This document shows positions 38,401 through 47,007 of a stretch of DNA of 64,000 nucleotides, piece by piece. This DNA comes from Balneolaceae bacterium (lineage in GTDB: Bacteria; Bacteroidota; Rhodothermia; Balneolales; Balneolaceae), in the NCBI GenBank assembly GCA_034521445.1, contig JAXHMM010000006.1, positions 248,001-312,000 of the forward strand, read 5' to 3'. Both the position numbers and the translations under genes were made by a program. The notes beneath the pieces were generated by a model that was not told where the DNA came from, searched no databases, and saw only the letters and a program-made list of their open reading frames with translations. Positions within the stretch are counted from its first letter, which is position 1, and every line of letters starts with the position of its first letter.

Positions 38401-38527
38401 GGTATTCGATGGGCGGGAGCAGGTCCACCGGCAGGTAGCGGAAGGACATCACGCCCAGTACGATGACGATCAGGAATACCATCGTGGTGGCGATGGGACG
38501 TTTTACGGCGGTATTGGTAAGGGCCAT
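35411..38527 (-). CDS. RND-family efflux permease (HAE1/AcrB type)
   Basis: A 1038-residue inner-membrane pump of full AcrB length. It starts MALTNTAVKRPIATTMVFLIVIV (helix 1), followed by the large periplasmic domain (LPPIEYPQLTISTSYSNVGPEEME). The helix-4 proton relay is GLALGVGLIVDNAIVVLENI, with one Asp, as in HAE1 relatives that lack the Asp-Asp pair. GIVMLIGIVVNNAIVLIDYINLMRRERG follows in the second half. Driven by protons, it expels hydrophobic drugs, detergents or lipids across both membranes. The adaptor gene lies 18 bases upstream on the same strand; an outer-membrane channel gene of TolC type is not present here. Confidence 0.95.
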   Translation of the reverse strand: MALTNTAVKRPIATTMVFLIVIVLGVMSFRYLPVDLLPPIEYPQLTISTSYSNVGPEEMEKIITQRIENAIAGIPGVERVRSSSDEGSSRVTLEFTQGSDLDVAANEVRAVLDRVRDDLPPEAEPPQIWKFDPNNFPIVIVGANSDMDLQKLTQVLEREVTKRFEQISGVGSIGVWGGVYREVHVELKRDRLIASGLSSTQVQQAIASENVNLPGGNVNSGMQQLYVRTLGEFEDLDQIRNTIVSVVEGKPIRVRDVAQVDWGYEDVSRIVNIDGKPMVRFGIQKQSGANTVAVAEEIRSEIDRINGERDDMELFITTDQSEFIQASIDNVQNSALWGSLLAVFILYLFLRNGSSTFIIAVSIPISIIATFGLLYFNDLTLNQMSFGGLALGVGLIVDNAIVVLENIIRLREEEGKDLESSALVGTREVAGAIVASTLTTSVIFLPVVFMQTISGMIFQQLALVVVFALLCSLFVALTLVPMLCSRFLTVRPEGEGDGAKKGRFQRYFRRLEDQYSRLIEKVLDRRAWVFGVTAVLVAGSFLAFRTIPMELAPQSDADEISVNLQMAQGTNIAVQNEYLLELEKIVRANLPMEDVEHLTTEVRNGNAEVEIAMVSAGKRSRSTSAIADELRENLQGLIPGGDIRVSAQSGLWILRRLFGSGGGEAVEVQLRGYNLEQAARISQQIRLLMEEIPEVSGVRIDRREGRPEQNLIFDREKIADLGLSVNDVARVIQTNIGGSRAGVYRMAGDEYPINVRLQPQDRLSATDLENISIRTPDGQVLPVSAVVTQEMGRGPTAISRINSQRVSFITANLESGVPLGTAVEKIQARLGALELPEGFSIVYGGEYEEQEKAAADFQLSVLMALVLIYMVMAAQFERFFDPLIVMFAVPLAIIGVVPVLLLTGTTLNMQSLMGIVMLIGIVVNNAIVLIDYINLMRRERGMGVREAVIVSGRLRLRPILMTTLTTVLGLLPLSFGLGAGAEIQAALARVVIGGLTASTLVTLVFIPVVYITTDGLLRKARALMPSILQRGKPAVESA

Positions 38528-38545
38528 AGCGGTGGAGACGTGAGG

Positions 38546-39883
38546 TTACAGGGTGGAGTTGGCCTGGTCGACGGAATCGCCGGCCTGCCGCTGTTCGCGA
38601 AGCACGCGGTTCAACAGGTCCTGCTGCTGCAGTCCCTGCAGGGCCAGAATGCGCTCCCAGGTGACGGTACGTACGCGGGCTGTGCCCCGCCCCCCGTAGA
38701 GCAGGTCCTGCCCGACGGTCACCACCCAGCTGCCGGGATCGATACCGGAGATGCCGACTTCCATGCGGCCGCGGGCGATAATCTCCACAGGTTGGAAGGT
38801 CACGTCCACGGGTTCGGTCAGCGGCGGCGGGCTGTTGGGGTCGTAGTCCTCCACAGGCTCGACCTCCGAGCCCAGGGAACGTGCCACGAAGACGCCGTTC
38901 TCCCCGGTGTTGGGATCGGAAAAGAGGGCGCTGGTGGGGATCAGGGTGGCCTGCCGGCTCTCCCCGTAGAGGATATCCACAGGCACAAACATGCCCGGCC
39001 GGAACCTGCCCTGCTGGTTGGCAAGGTCGATCTCAGCCTCGGTGCTCCGGGTGACGGGGTGCAGGAAGGGGGAGATGCGCGAGAGGGAGGCCGTGACGGA
39101 CTGCAGGTTTTCACCCTCGCCGGTGTATATGCGGGCGGTCTGACCCGTTTCGATCTCCTCGAGCATGTTTTCGGTGAGCACCACCTCCACACGCAGGCGG
39201 CTCAGGTCGCCTATAATGAAAAGCTGTGTGCCGCTGCTCACCTGCATGCCCACCTCGGCGTTACGCTGTCCCAGCGTGCCGCTGACAGGCGCGCGGACCA
39301 CCGTACGGGCTAGCACCTCCTGCTGCTCGGCGAGGGAGGACTGCGCCTGTTCCAGCTGGGCCTGAGTCAGATCCACGTCGGCTTCGGCAGAGGCCATCTG
39401 GGCCTGGAGAGTTTCCAGTTCGAGCTGGCTGCTCAGGTTTTCGTCGGCCAGGGCTTTGACGCGCCGGTACTGGGCCTCCAGCTCCTGAAGGCGTGCTTCG
39501 GCCTGCTTGAGCCGGGCTTGGGCGATACGCAATCCTGACCGGGCCTGCTCGACCTGCTCGCGGTACTGGGAGTCATCGAGGCGGACGAGGGGATCGCCCT
39601 CACGGACGCTCTCTCCGTTCTGAACCAGCACCTCGGCGATGCGGCCGTTGATCTCGGGGTAGAGGACCACCTGGTTGTTGGCGATGACCGTGCCGCTGAG
39701 CCGCTCGGAGAGGGGCAGGGAGCCGTATCGGGCCTGTACGGCCTCAACGGCGGGAATGACGTTGGAGGCGGCCATGGCGGCGGAATTCTGGGAGGTCTCT
39801 TCGCCTCCGCCTGCGCAGGAAACAAGAAAGGCCAGCGCCACCGGCAGCGTCCATAAATAGCGAAATTTCGGGAAGGCTGTCAT
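38546..39883 (-). CDS. RND efflux periplasmic adaptor lipoprotein
   Basis: A 445-residue membrane-fusion protein from the ATG at 39883, with lipobox LAFLVSCAGGG. The biotinyl-lipoyl halves flank a coiled coil: LYPEINGRIAEVLVQNGESVREGDPLVRLDD, then a helical hairpin of about 90 residues (ARLKQAEARLQELEAQYRRVKALADENLSSQLELE), then RAPVSGTLGQRNAEVGMQVSSG. Beta-barrel and membrane-proximal domains follow. An acidic/proline insert (PVEDYDPNSPPPLTEPVDV) near residue 335 is unusual. The protein links the RND pump to an outer-membrane channel. Divergent from an ECF sigma gene; the shared gap should hold both promoters. Confidence 0.93.
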   Translation of the reverse strand: MTAFPKFRYLWTLPVALAFLVSCAGGGEETSQNSAAMAASNVIPAVEAVQARYGSLPLSERLSGTVIANNQVVLYPEINGRIAEVLVQNGESVREGDPLVRLDDSQYREQVEQARSGLRIAQARLKQAEARLQELEAQYRRVKALADENLSSQLELETLQAQMASAEADVDLTQAQLEQAQSSLAEQQEVLARTVVRAPVSGTLGQRNAEVGMQVSSGTQLFIIGDLSRLRVEVVLTENMLEEIETGQTARIYTGEGENLQSVTASLSRISPFLHPVTRSTEAEIDLANQQGRFRPGMFVPVDILYGESRQATLIPTSALFSDPNTGENGVFVARSLGSEVEPVEDYDPNSPPPLTEPVDVTFQPVEIIARGRMEVGISGIDPGSWVVTVGQDLLYGGRGTARVRTVTWERILALQGLQQQDLLNRVLREQRQAGDSVDQANSTL

Positions 39884-40059
39884 AGAAAATAGATTGATGG
39901 AAGGGGGTTCAGGGGAATATCGCAGGTGGTGAAAAAAGGGTAACACCCAAGTTCGCCAAATTCGCTTCCATCCGCTTGTTAAATGATTTAAAAAGGGATG
40001 GATGATTGAAAAAAAATATTCGCACCACCCGGCAATCCGGTACGTACCAAAGGGGTGTA

Positions 40060-40617
40060 ATGAAACCGCCGACCAATCGTCTATACCACAGCATGACAAA
40101 GACGGAATTCCAGAATTTGGTCATTCCCTCCAGGGACAAGCTGTACCGGGTGGCCCTTTCGCTGCTGCGCGACCGTCAGGATGCGGAAGACGCCCTGCAG
40201 GAGGTCTACCTGAAGCTCTGGAGGATGAGGAGAAAGCTGGCCGCCTACAACAGCGTGGAGGCGCTGGCGGTGACCATGATCAAAAACCTCTGCCTGGACC
40301 AGCTGCGATCCTACCGGAACCGCAAGCAGGACGGGCGGGAGCTTGAAACCATGAGCCTGTCCAGCGCAACGCGCTCTCCTGAGCGCAGCGTCGAGATCAG
40401 CGAGTCGTTGGAAACCATTCACCGGCTGGTGGGGGAGCTGCCCGACCGGCAGCGCATGATCCTTCACCTACGCGACATCGAGCACTACGAATACGAAGAG
40501 ATTGCCGATATGACCGGACTGACGGTCAACAACATACGGGTGACCCTCTCCCGCGCCCGGAAAAGCGTGAGGGAAGCCTGGCAAAACCATCAGAATTATG
40601 AGCACAGAACGAATTAA
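40060..40617 (+). CDS. ECF-type RNA polymerase sigma factor
   Basis: A 185-residue ECF sigma factor. Region 2 is LYRVALSLLRDRQDAEDALQEVYLKLWRM with AVTMIKNLCLDQLRSYRNRK. Region 4 is LPDRQRMILHLRDIEHYEYEEIADMTGLTVNNIRVTLSRARKSVRE, a complete recognition helix. The ATG at 40060 has AGGGG 4 bases before it; the ATG at 40093 (MTKTEFQNLVIP) looks more like family starts and may be the true one. The next gene, a membrane protein with HEAT-like repeats, overlaps by 20 bases and is the probable anti-sigma factor. Two DUF4097 genes follow and probably belong to the regulon. Confidence 0.93.
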   Translation: MKPPTNRLYHSMTKTEFQNLVIPSRDKLYRVALSLLRDRQDAEDALQEVYLKLWRMRRKLAAYNSVEALAVTMIKNLCLDQLRSYRNRKQDGRELETMSLSSATRSPERSVEISESLETIHRLVGELPDRQRMILHLRDIEHYEYEEIADMTGLTVNNIRVTLSRARKSVREAWQNHQNYEHRTN

Positions 40618-41404
40618 ACAGTTGCTGGATAAATACGCCGAGGGTGAAAGCACCCTTGAGGAGGAGCGCGAGCTGCGCGGGCTTCTGGCCCGCGAGGACC
40701 TGCCCGGTGAGCTGCGTGCCTGGCGCGACCTCTTCGATTATTACGGGGAGGCGGGCCGCGCGGTCCGCGAACCTTCCCTGGATCCCCTCGCCCGCATCGA
40801 TTTCGGTGAGGAGGGGTGCGAAACGGCGGGGATCTCCTTTCTACCCGGCCTTACGGAGCACGGGCTGCGCCGCAGCCTGAGGGCTGCCGCGGCTGTCATA
40901 CTCCTGCTTGCGGGCTTTGCCGGGGGGCTGCTGGTGAACCGGACGGGTGCCCCCGAGCTGACGGCCCTGCAGAAGGAGGTAAGCCAGATGAAAGAGGTGC
41001 TGGTCTACGGCTCCCCGCAGCAGACTTCCGCCAGCGAACGTATATCGGCCATCAATTTCTCCACACGGCTGCCCGCCGAGGGCGGGAATCTGGACCCGGA
41101 AATCCGGGACATTCTTGTCTGGGTGATGAACAGCGACCAGAGCGTGAATGTGCGCCTGGAAGCCGCCGAGGCGCTGAACCGCTACCGCGGGCAGCCCGAG
41201 GTGCGCCGGTCCCTGGTCAACACCCTCTCCCGGCAGGAGTCGCCGGTCATGCAGCTCACGCTCATTGACATGCTGGTGGAGATGAACGCCACCGGTGCCA
41301 TCAACGAAATGCAGAAACTGCTCATGAAAGCGGACACCCGCGAAATGGTGCGGCCCGAACTGGAGGCCGCCATCGCCACCCTGAAGGGCGGCGACGGGGT
41401 CTGA
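40598..41404 (+). CDS. Probable anti-sigma factor with HEAT-like repeats
   Basis: A 268-residue single-pass membrane protein. The cytoplasmic N-terminus (MSTERIKQLLDKYAEGESTLEEERELRGLLA) resembles anti-sigma domains of this phylum. The helix RSLRAAAAVILLLAGFAGGLLVN lies at about 91-113, and a short coiled coil (LQKEVSQMKEVL) follows. The periplasmic part shows HEAT-type helix pairs (NVRLEAAEALNRYRGQPEVRRSLVNTL; VMQLTLIDMLVEMNATGAINEMQKLL). The start lies inside the sigma gene, a 20-base overlap that couples their translation. Its role, holding the sigma factor until an envelope signal, is inferred from order and topology. Confidence 0.78.
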   Translation: MSTERIKQLLDKYAEGESTLEEERELRGLLAREDLPGELRAWRDLFDYYGEAGRAVREPSLDPLARIDFGEEGCETAGISFLPGLTEHGLRRSLRAAAAVILLLAGFAGGLLVNRTGAPELTALQKEVSQMKEVLVYGSPQQTSASERISAINFSTRLPAEGGNLDPEIRDILVWVMNSDQSVNVRLEAAEALNRYRGQPEVRRSLVNTLSRQESPVMQLTLIDMLVEMNATGAINEMQKLLMKADTREMVRPELEAAIATLKGGDGV

Positions 41405-41475
41405 ACATTTTTTCCCGCCCAAAGCGGGGCCACCCGGATGAATATGACAACACAAAACAAAGACCAGATACAGCC

Positions 41476-42267
41476 ATGAAAACCACAGCACGCCTTATTC
41501 TCTTCCTGGCCATGGGCCTGGGGGCTCTCATCCCCGCCCGGGCGCAGGAGTACACCCACGACCTGGGCAACGACACCAACCTGGCCATCGAGTTCGCCGT
41601 CTCGCAGAGCGACGTGGTCATCGAAGGCCACGACAGCGACCAGGTGGTCATCCGCAACCTTGACTACGACGCCCCGCCTGAGCGCGCCCAGGGCCTGCAG
41701 GCCATCTACGGCGGGGCCGAAGACAACACCGGTATCGGACTGTCGGTGAGCCGCGAGGGCAATACCCTTAAAATCACCCAGGCCAGCCGTGACGGCGGCG
41801 ACTATCGCCTGATGATCCCCAACCGGGTACGCATCATGATCGAAGAGGTGAACTGGGGCGGAGGCGACGTGGAGATACGCAACCACGACGGGGAGATAGA
41901 AATCGCCTCCAAATCGGGCGACATGACCCTCACCAACGTCACCGGTCCCATTACCGCCAACAGCACCAGCGGCGACCTGGAGATCGTCTTCCGTGAGCTG
42001 AGCCAGCGCAACCCCACCTCCATCTCGCTGGTCAGCGGCTTCATCGACGTGACCCTGCCGCCATCTTCGCCCGCCAACTTCCACCTGAGCTCCGTCTCCG
42101 GGGAGATCTACACCAACCTGGACCTGCAGGTGGAGGGCGAAGAGGGCGAGGAGGGCATGCGCCTCTTCGGCACACGCAATATGAAGGCCACCCTGGGCGG
42201 TGGAGGGGTGGAAGTGGGTCTCAAAAGTATCAGCGGCGATATCTATCTGCGCGGAGCCGGGCAGTAG
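41476..42267 (+). CDS. Exported DUF4097 beta-solenoid protein (first)
   Basis: A 263-residue exported protein with signal peptide (ALIPARAQE). The mature part is DUF4097-like: short repeating strands of the form GDVEIRNHDGEIEIASKSGDMTLTNVTGPITANSTSGDLEIVF and SVSGEIYTNLDLQV, ending in SGDIYLRGAGQ. These build a right-handed solenoid, the same fold found in DUF4097 and DUF2807 adhesin-like proteins. Role unknown, probably in the envelope. It follows the anti-sigma gene by 71 bases on the same strand and is followed by a paralogue. Confidence 0.8.
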   Translation: MKTTARLILFLAMGLGALIPARAQEYTHDLGNDTNLAIEFAVSQSDVVIEGHDSDQVVIRNLDYDAPPERAQGLQAIYGGAEDNTGIGLSVSREGNTLKITQASRDGGDYRLMIPNRVRIMIEEVNWGGGDVEIRNHDGEIEIASKSGDMTLTNVTGPITANSTSGDLEIVFRELSQRNPTSISLVSGFIDVTLPPSSPANFHLSSVSGEIYTNLDLQVEGEEGEEGMRLFGTRNMKATLGGGGVEVGLKSISGDIYLRGAGQ

Positions 42268-42354
42268 GCCCGACGCGCCCACACTACCGGGAATGGCCCG
42301 TCCCCTTCCGGGGAGGGCCCAACCGGTGTTCATCTCCATTCAACCTATGGACTT

Positions 42355-43071
42355 ATGACTGCACCGAAATACTACCTGGCGCTGCTCCTGTTCTGCCTGG
42401 CGGTCCTTCCCGCCTCGGCGCAGCAGCGCACCGTGGAACGAACCTTTGCAATGGATGCCGGCGAGGAAGTCCGGCTGGAACTGAAATTCGGCAACGAGAT
42501 TACGGTACGCGCCTGGGACCGCGACGAGGTCTCCTTCACGGCCACCGTGGAGATCAACGGGGGACGCCTTAACGAGGCGCTGCTGCTGGATTTTGACGAG
42601 GAGGGCGAAGGGCTGCGCATCGATTCCCGCTACGACAACGAACTGCTGCGGCAGGGCCACCGCGGCGACTGTCCCGACCGCGGATACACCACCTACAACT
42701 GGAGTGACAACAGGGAGGATGCCTGGGTCTGCAGCAGGATCAGCTACGTGGTGCATGTGCCGCGCGACGCCCCGATCATTATCGATACCATCAGCGGGGA
42801 TATCCTCATGGAGGGGGTGCGCGGTCCCATCGAGGCGAAGTCGATCAGCGGCTTTGTAGACCTTAGCTGGCCCGAGCAGCAGGCCGCACAGCTCTCGCTG
42901 AAAACGATCAGCGGAGAGGCCTATACCGACCTGGAGTCCCTCACCTACCTGAACCGCAAGGACCGTCCGCCGCTCGTGGGCTACGAGCTGAAGGCGCGCA
43001 TCGGGAGCAGCGGCCCCGCGGTGCGGCTGGAGTCGGTCAGCGGGGACATTTTTCTGCGGCGCGCATCCTAG
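42355..43071 (+). CDS. Exported DUF4097-like protein (second)
   Basis: A 238-residue paralogue of the gene before it, with signal peptide ending LPASAQQ. It starts with FAMDAGEEVRLELKFGNEITVRAWDRDEVSFTATVEING and later has the stacked turns ISGDILMEGVRGPIEAKSISGFVDLSW and TISGEAYTDLE, ending in SVSGDIFLRRAS. Two cysteines near the middle (GDCPDRGY, WVCSRIS) could form a disulphide in the periplasm. It is 87 bases after the first DUF4097 gene, so it probably completes an operon: sigma, anti-sigma, two solenoid proteins. Convergent with slipin, 10 bases away. Confidence 0.78.
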   Translation: MTAPKYYLALLLFCLAVLPASAQQRTVERTFAMDAGEEVRLELKFGNEITVRAWDRDEVSFTATVEINGGRLNEALLLDFDEEGEGLRIDSRYDNELLRQGHRGDCPDRGYTTYNWSDNREDAWVCSRISYVVHVPRDAPIIIDTISGDILMEGVRGPIEAKSISGFVDLSWPEQQAAQLSLKTISGEAYTDLESLTYLNRKDRPPLVGYELKARIGSSGPAVRLESVSGDIFLRRAS

Positions 43072-43081
43072 GCGGCGATCG

Positions 43082-43918
43082 CTACTCCTCCGAGCCGCCG
43101 CTCAGGGGACCGGATCCGGTCACGCCGCCCGACCCGCCGGAGATGCCCTCCGACATCCTCTTGAAGGCGTCCATGAACTCCAGGGGAAGCGGCATAAACA
43201 CGAAGGATGTGTTCTCCTCGGCTACTTCGTTCATGGTCTGGAGGAAACGAAGCTGCAGGGCGGCGGGAGCCGTCTGCATCATCTTGGCGGCCTCCACCAG
43301 CTGCTCGGCGGCCTGGAACTCCCCTTGGGCGTTGATCACCTTGGCGCGGCGGTCCCGTTCGGTCTCGGCCTGTCGGGCCATGGCACGCTTCATGTTTTCG
43401 GGAAGCACCACGTCGCGCACCTCCACCGACACCACCTTGATGCCCCAGGGATCGGTCTGCCGGTCGATGATCTCCTGTATGTTCTTGTTCACCTTTTCCC
43501 GGTTTGCAAGCAGCTCATCCAGCTCCACCTGTCCCACGATACTGCGCAGTGTGGTCTGGGCCAGCATGGAGGTGGCGTGGATATAGCGCTCAACCTGGAT
43601 GACGGCCTTTTCGGTATCCACCACCCGGAAAAAGGTGATGGCATCGACGTTCACCGTCACATTGTCCTTGGTGATGACCTCCTGCTTGTCTACGTTGATG
43701 GTCAGCACACGCAGGTCCACCCGCTCAATTTTGTCGATGAAGGGAATGAGCAGGATCAGGCCGGGTCCCTTGACTTTAAGAAATTTTCCAAGCCTGAAAA
43801 CTACGGCTCGTTCGTACTCCCTGAGGATCTTCAGCATCTGCGGCATCAGGATGGCCAGCAGCACGGCGATGGTGATAATCCATGTCAGGGCGTTAATTAA
43901 ATCTCCGCTAGGTTCCAT
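43082..43918 (-). CDS. Slipin (SPFH/stomatin-family membrane scaffold)
   Basis: A 278-residue membrane scaffold protein. One N-terminal membrane hairpin (ALTWIITIAVLLAILMPQML), then the SPFH domain: REYERAVVFRLGKFLKVKGPGLILLIPFIDKIERVDLRV, KDNVTVNVDAITFFRVVD, and WGIKVVSVEVRDVVLPENMKRAMARQAETERDRRAKVI. The C-terminal helix oligomerises, and a Gly/Ser-rich tail ends the protein. Slipins stabilise lipid microdomains and are cleaved by NfeD-type proteases. The NfeD gene lies upstream on the same strand, 37 bases away, the standard pair. Confidence 0.93.
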   Translation of the reverse strand: MEPSGDLINALTWIITIAVLLAILMPQMLKILREYERAVVFRLGKFLKVKGPGLILLIPFIDKIERVDLRVLTINVDKQEVITKDNVTVNVDAITFFRVVDTEKAVIQVERYIHATSMLAQTTLRSIVGQVELDELLANREKVNKNIQEIIDRQTDPWGIKVVSVEVRDVVLPENMKRAMARQAETERDRRAKVINAQGEFQAAEQLVEAAKMMQTAPAALQLRFLQTMNEVAEENTSFVFMPLPLEFMDAFKRMSEGISGGSGGVTGSGPLSGGSEE

Positions 43919-43955
43919 AATAACGGGTTCTTGGGTTGGTGTTTAACAATAGGGT

Positions 43956-45332
43956 TCAGGTACGTTCCTTCTCAGGTTCTCCGGCGGAGTGATCCCCGGC
44001 GATCTGCGCCGAACGGGGACGCGCCACTTTCAGCGTGAGTCCGCGGATCTCGGTCACGACACAGCGCTCGCCCTCGGCCAGCTCATCCTCGCTGACGGCG
44101 TTCCAGTATTCTCCTTTCAGGAAGACGCGTCCCTTTCCGCTGGTAATGGCGTCGGACACCTCGGCGGGAGCGCCAATCATCGACTCCCTGCCGGTGCGGT
44201 CGGGACTGAACTGTATGCGAAGCCCCTCCCCGACGATCCAGACAAAAAAGAGGGTGGTGAGGATGGTGGCGGGTATGAGCCATCCCCAGGAGAGCTCCAT
44301 GGAGGCGGGCAGGTCCTGGAAGAGCATGAGCGCACCCAGGAAGAAGGATACGGCGCCGCCCCCGATCAGCAGCCCGAAGGCGGGGGTAAAGGACTCAGCT
44401 ACGAAGAGCACCACCGCCAGGGCGATGAGGGCGTAACCCGCGACGTTGATGGGCATGGCCGAGGAGGCGTAGAGCACCAGGATAAGGGCGATGACCCCCG
44501 CCATGCCCGGTACGATGGCGCCGGGATTGGTTACCTCGCCCACGATGCCGTAGATGGCGATCATGGTGAGGATGAGCATGACTTCGGGGCGCAGGATAAA
44601 GCCGAGCAGGTTTTCGGCCAGGTTGGTGGGGATTTCGGTGATCCGTGCGTCGGCGGTCTCCAGGGTGTCGCCCGCCACTACGCGGCCGTCGATCAGGTCG
44701 AGCAGCTCGCGTCGGTCGGCCGCGATGAGATCCACCACGTTGCGTTCTACGGCCTCTTCGGCGGTGATGGACTCCCCGCTGCGCACCGCGGAAATGGCCC
44801 ACTCGGCATTGCGGTCTCGCCGGTTTGCGATGGACTCGATATAGCTTTCCGAGTAGTTGAAAATCTTTTTCTGCATCACCGTATCGGTCTGGGCGGCGCC
44901 CCCGCCCGGACCCGACTGCACCGGGGAGGCCGCCCCGATGTTGGTGGCCGGCGCCATGGCGGCGATGTGTGCGGCCATGGTGATGAAGGTACCTGCGCTG
45001 GCAGCCGAAGCCCCTTCCGGCGAGACGTAGACCACGACCGGTAGATCCCCGGAGTCCAGGAAGGCCTGAACGATATCCTTGGTCGACTCAAGCAGCCCGC
45101 CGGGCGTGTCCAACTCCACCACCAGGCACTGGGCCCCCGCCTGCCGGGCCTCCGAAATCCCCCGTGTGATGTAATTGACGGCGGTAGGGGAGATGGTGCC
45201 GTCTACGCGTATCACGGTGACGAGGGGCTCCCCGCGGTCCGCGGCGGTGCTGTCGGGCTGGGCCGCCGCGGGTGACGCGAACCAGGCCGCGCCCAGCAGC
45301 GCCAGGCATCCTATGAGAAATCGCGTGTTCAT
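43956..45332 (-). CDS. NfeD-family membrane serine protease
   Basis: A 458-residue protein of the long NfeD class (signal peptide ending SPAAAQP). The N-terminal ClpP-like protease domain contains VVYVSPEGASAASAGTFITMAAHIAAMAPATNIGAASPV with the catalytic Ser, and a Lys is expected about 50 residues on (QKKIFNYSESYIESI). Four to six membrane helices follow (VMLILTMIAIYGIVGEV). The C-terminal OB-fold is VFLKGEYWNAVSEDELAEGERCVVTEIRGLTLKV. It cuts slipin near its C-terminus and lies just upstream of the slipin gene. Its role is in membrane quality control. Confidence 0.92.
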   Translation of the reverse strand: MNTRFLIGCLALLGAAWFASPAAAQPDSTAADRGEPLVTVIRVDGTISPTAVNYITRGISEARQAGAQCLVVELDTPGGLLESTKDIVQAFLDSGDLPVVVYVSPEGASAASAGTFITMAAHIAAMAPATNIGAASPVQSGPGGGAAQTDTVMQKKIFNYSESYIESIANRRDRNAEWAISAVRSGESITAEEAVERNVVDLIAADRRELLDLIDGRVVAGDTLETADARITEIPTNLAENLLGFILRPEVMLILTMIAIYGIVGEVTNPGAIVPGMAGVIALILVLYASSAMPINVAGYALIALAVVLFVAESFTPAFGLLIGGGAVSFFLGALMLFQDLPASMELSWGWLIPATILTTLFFVWIVGEGLRIQFSPDRTGRESMIGAPAEVSDAITSGKGRVFLKGEYWNAVSEDELAEGERCVVTEIRGLTLKVARPRSAQIAGDHSAGEPEKERT

Positions 45333-45433
45333 GAGAGGTAGGGTGTATGGGTCTTTAATAAAGGCCTTTCCGCCCGCATTGCCAAGCCCGGGCGATGAGA
45401 GCGGCGTATGTCCGGTCCCACTATGATAAACCC

Positions 45434-46888
45434 CTATAACTCCGCTACCATTTCCTCCTTCAGGGCGCGCGTAGTCTCCTGCAGAATTTCAAGGGTGCGG
45501 CGCAGCGTGTCGTGGTGGGTGCGGTAGTGCAGCACGGCCATGCGCAGCCATACCGATCCCTCCATCCGGGTGGAGGAGAGAAACACGCGGCCGTCGGCGT
45601 GGAGGCGGTCCACCAGCCGGCGGTTGGCCTCGTCGGGATCGAGGCCTTCGGGTGTCCAGCGGAAGAGGGAGACCGAGAGCTGCGGTTCGGGTCCGGTCTC
45701 CATCTCCTGCCAGCCGCCGATCTCACGGTGAAACCAGCGGGCCAGCAGCAGTTTTTCCTCCAGGGCGGCGCGAAATGGAGCGGTGCCCAGCAGCTGCAGG
45801 GGCAGCCACAGCCTCAGTCCCCGGAAATGGCGGGAGAGCTCGGGCGAGAGATCGGCCGGGGAGAGCTCGTCGGTCTTCTTGAGGGTATCGCGCATATAGG
45901 AGGCACTCATATGCTGCGACTCGTAGAGGGTGCGGGAATCGCGCACAAGCAGCGCGCCGGAACCGTAGGGCAGAAAGAGTCCCTTGTGGGGATCAATGAT
46001 CACCGAATCCGCGGAAGCGATGCCGCGCATGGCTTCCCGGCCGTAATCGGTTAGCAGGAAGGCACCCCCGTAGGCGGCGTCCACATGGAACCAGAGCCCC
46101 TGGTCGTCCGCCACCCCGGCCAGCGCCTCCAAGGGGTCCACCGCCCCCAGGTCGGTGGTGCCGGCGGAGGCGAATATCATCAGGGGCCGCAACCCCTCGT
46201 CCCGGTCATCCGCTACTTGCCTGCGAAGGGCGTCGGGCCGCATCCGAAAGCGCGCGTCCATGGGGACCTCGCGTACGGTGCATTCGCCCAGACCGGCAAA
46301 GCGGATGGCCTTCAGGGCGCAGTGATGCACCTGGCGGGTGGTATAAATGACCGCGCGGGGGAAATCCCCGGCCTGCAGCCCGGCGTGGTCGCGGGCCGCC
46401 ACCAGGGCGATGAGGTTGGCCACTGATCCTCCGGACGTGAGATTGCCCCCGGCCCCCTCGGGGTAGCCTATCAGGTCGCAGAGCCAGCGCAGGCACTGGT
46501 TCTCCATGCGCACGGCTCCCGGCGAGGAGAAGAAGACGCCGGCGTAGCGGTTGGTGACGGCCGCCAGGAAGTCGCCCAGGGCCGAGGCGTAGAGTCCCCC
46601 GCCCGGAATATACCCCATGTGTCCCCCGGAAGCGGGATTCAGCCCGGGACGGTTGACCTCGCGGTCGATCAGCTCCAGCAGCCGGTCCATACCGGTACCC
46701 TGCTCCGTAATGGGCAGCTCCAGCAGGCCGGTCCCGTCCCCTTCCTCCTCGAAGGCCTTGCGCTCCGGCAGGCGGTCCAGCCAGTCTCCTGCATAGGAGG
46801 TCACGGCTTCGGTCCACTTCCGGCGCTGCTCCGGGGCGCATTCGAGTGGTGAGGCTTCATGCTGGAGCTGGCGTATGCGTTCTTCCAT
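45434..46888 (-). CDS. PLP-dependent group II amino-acid decarboxylase
   Basis: A 484-residue cytoplasmic enzyme related to aromatic-L-amino-acid and tyrosine decarboxylases. The PLP features are there: GGSVANLIALVAARDHAG (phosphate and ring contacts), ASAGTTDLGAVDP, WFHVDAAYGGAFLL (Asp to the pyridine nitrogen, Ala under the ring), and SVIIDPHKGLFLPYGSGALLVRD with the Schiff-base Lys. A helical N-terminus (REVNRPGLNPASGGHMGYIPGG) is conserved in this group. Substrate not determined: aromatic amino acid or related. It seems to be a single gene; the rhodanese gene lies 119 bases upstream on the same strand. Confidence 0.9.
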   Translation of the reverse strand: MEERIRQLQHEASPLECAPEQRRKWTEAVTSYAGDWLDRLPERKAFEEEGDGTGLLELPITEQGTGMDRLLELIDREVNRPGLNPASGGHMGYIPGGGLYASALGDFLAAVTNRYAGVFFSSPGAVRMENQCLRWLCDLIGYPEGAGGNLTSGGSVANLIALVAARDHAGLQAGDFPRAVIYTTRQVHHCALKAIRFAGLGECTVREVPMDARFRMRPDALRRQVADDRDEGLRPLMIFASAGTTDLGAVDPLEALAGVADDQGLWFHVDAAYGGAFLLTDYGREAMRGIASADSVIIDPHKGLFLPYGSGALLVRDSRTLYESQHMSASYMRDTLKKTDELSPADLSPELSRHFRGLRLWLPLQLLGTAPFRAALEEKLLLARWFHREIGGWQEMETGPEPQLSVSLFRWTPEGLDPDEANRRLVDRLHADGRVFLSSTRMEGSVWLRMAVLHYRTHHDTLRRTLEILQETTRALKEEMVAEL

Positions 46889-47007
46889 GGCGGGAGGTCG
46901 GCTGCGGTTGGGGGGGGCGAAAGGTAAGGCGCGCTGTCCAGAGAGACCAACCTCGTACAGCCGGTCCCGGCAGGCACAAGGCCTCAGCAGTGGTTATGAG
47001 ACGTTGT

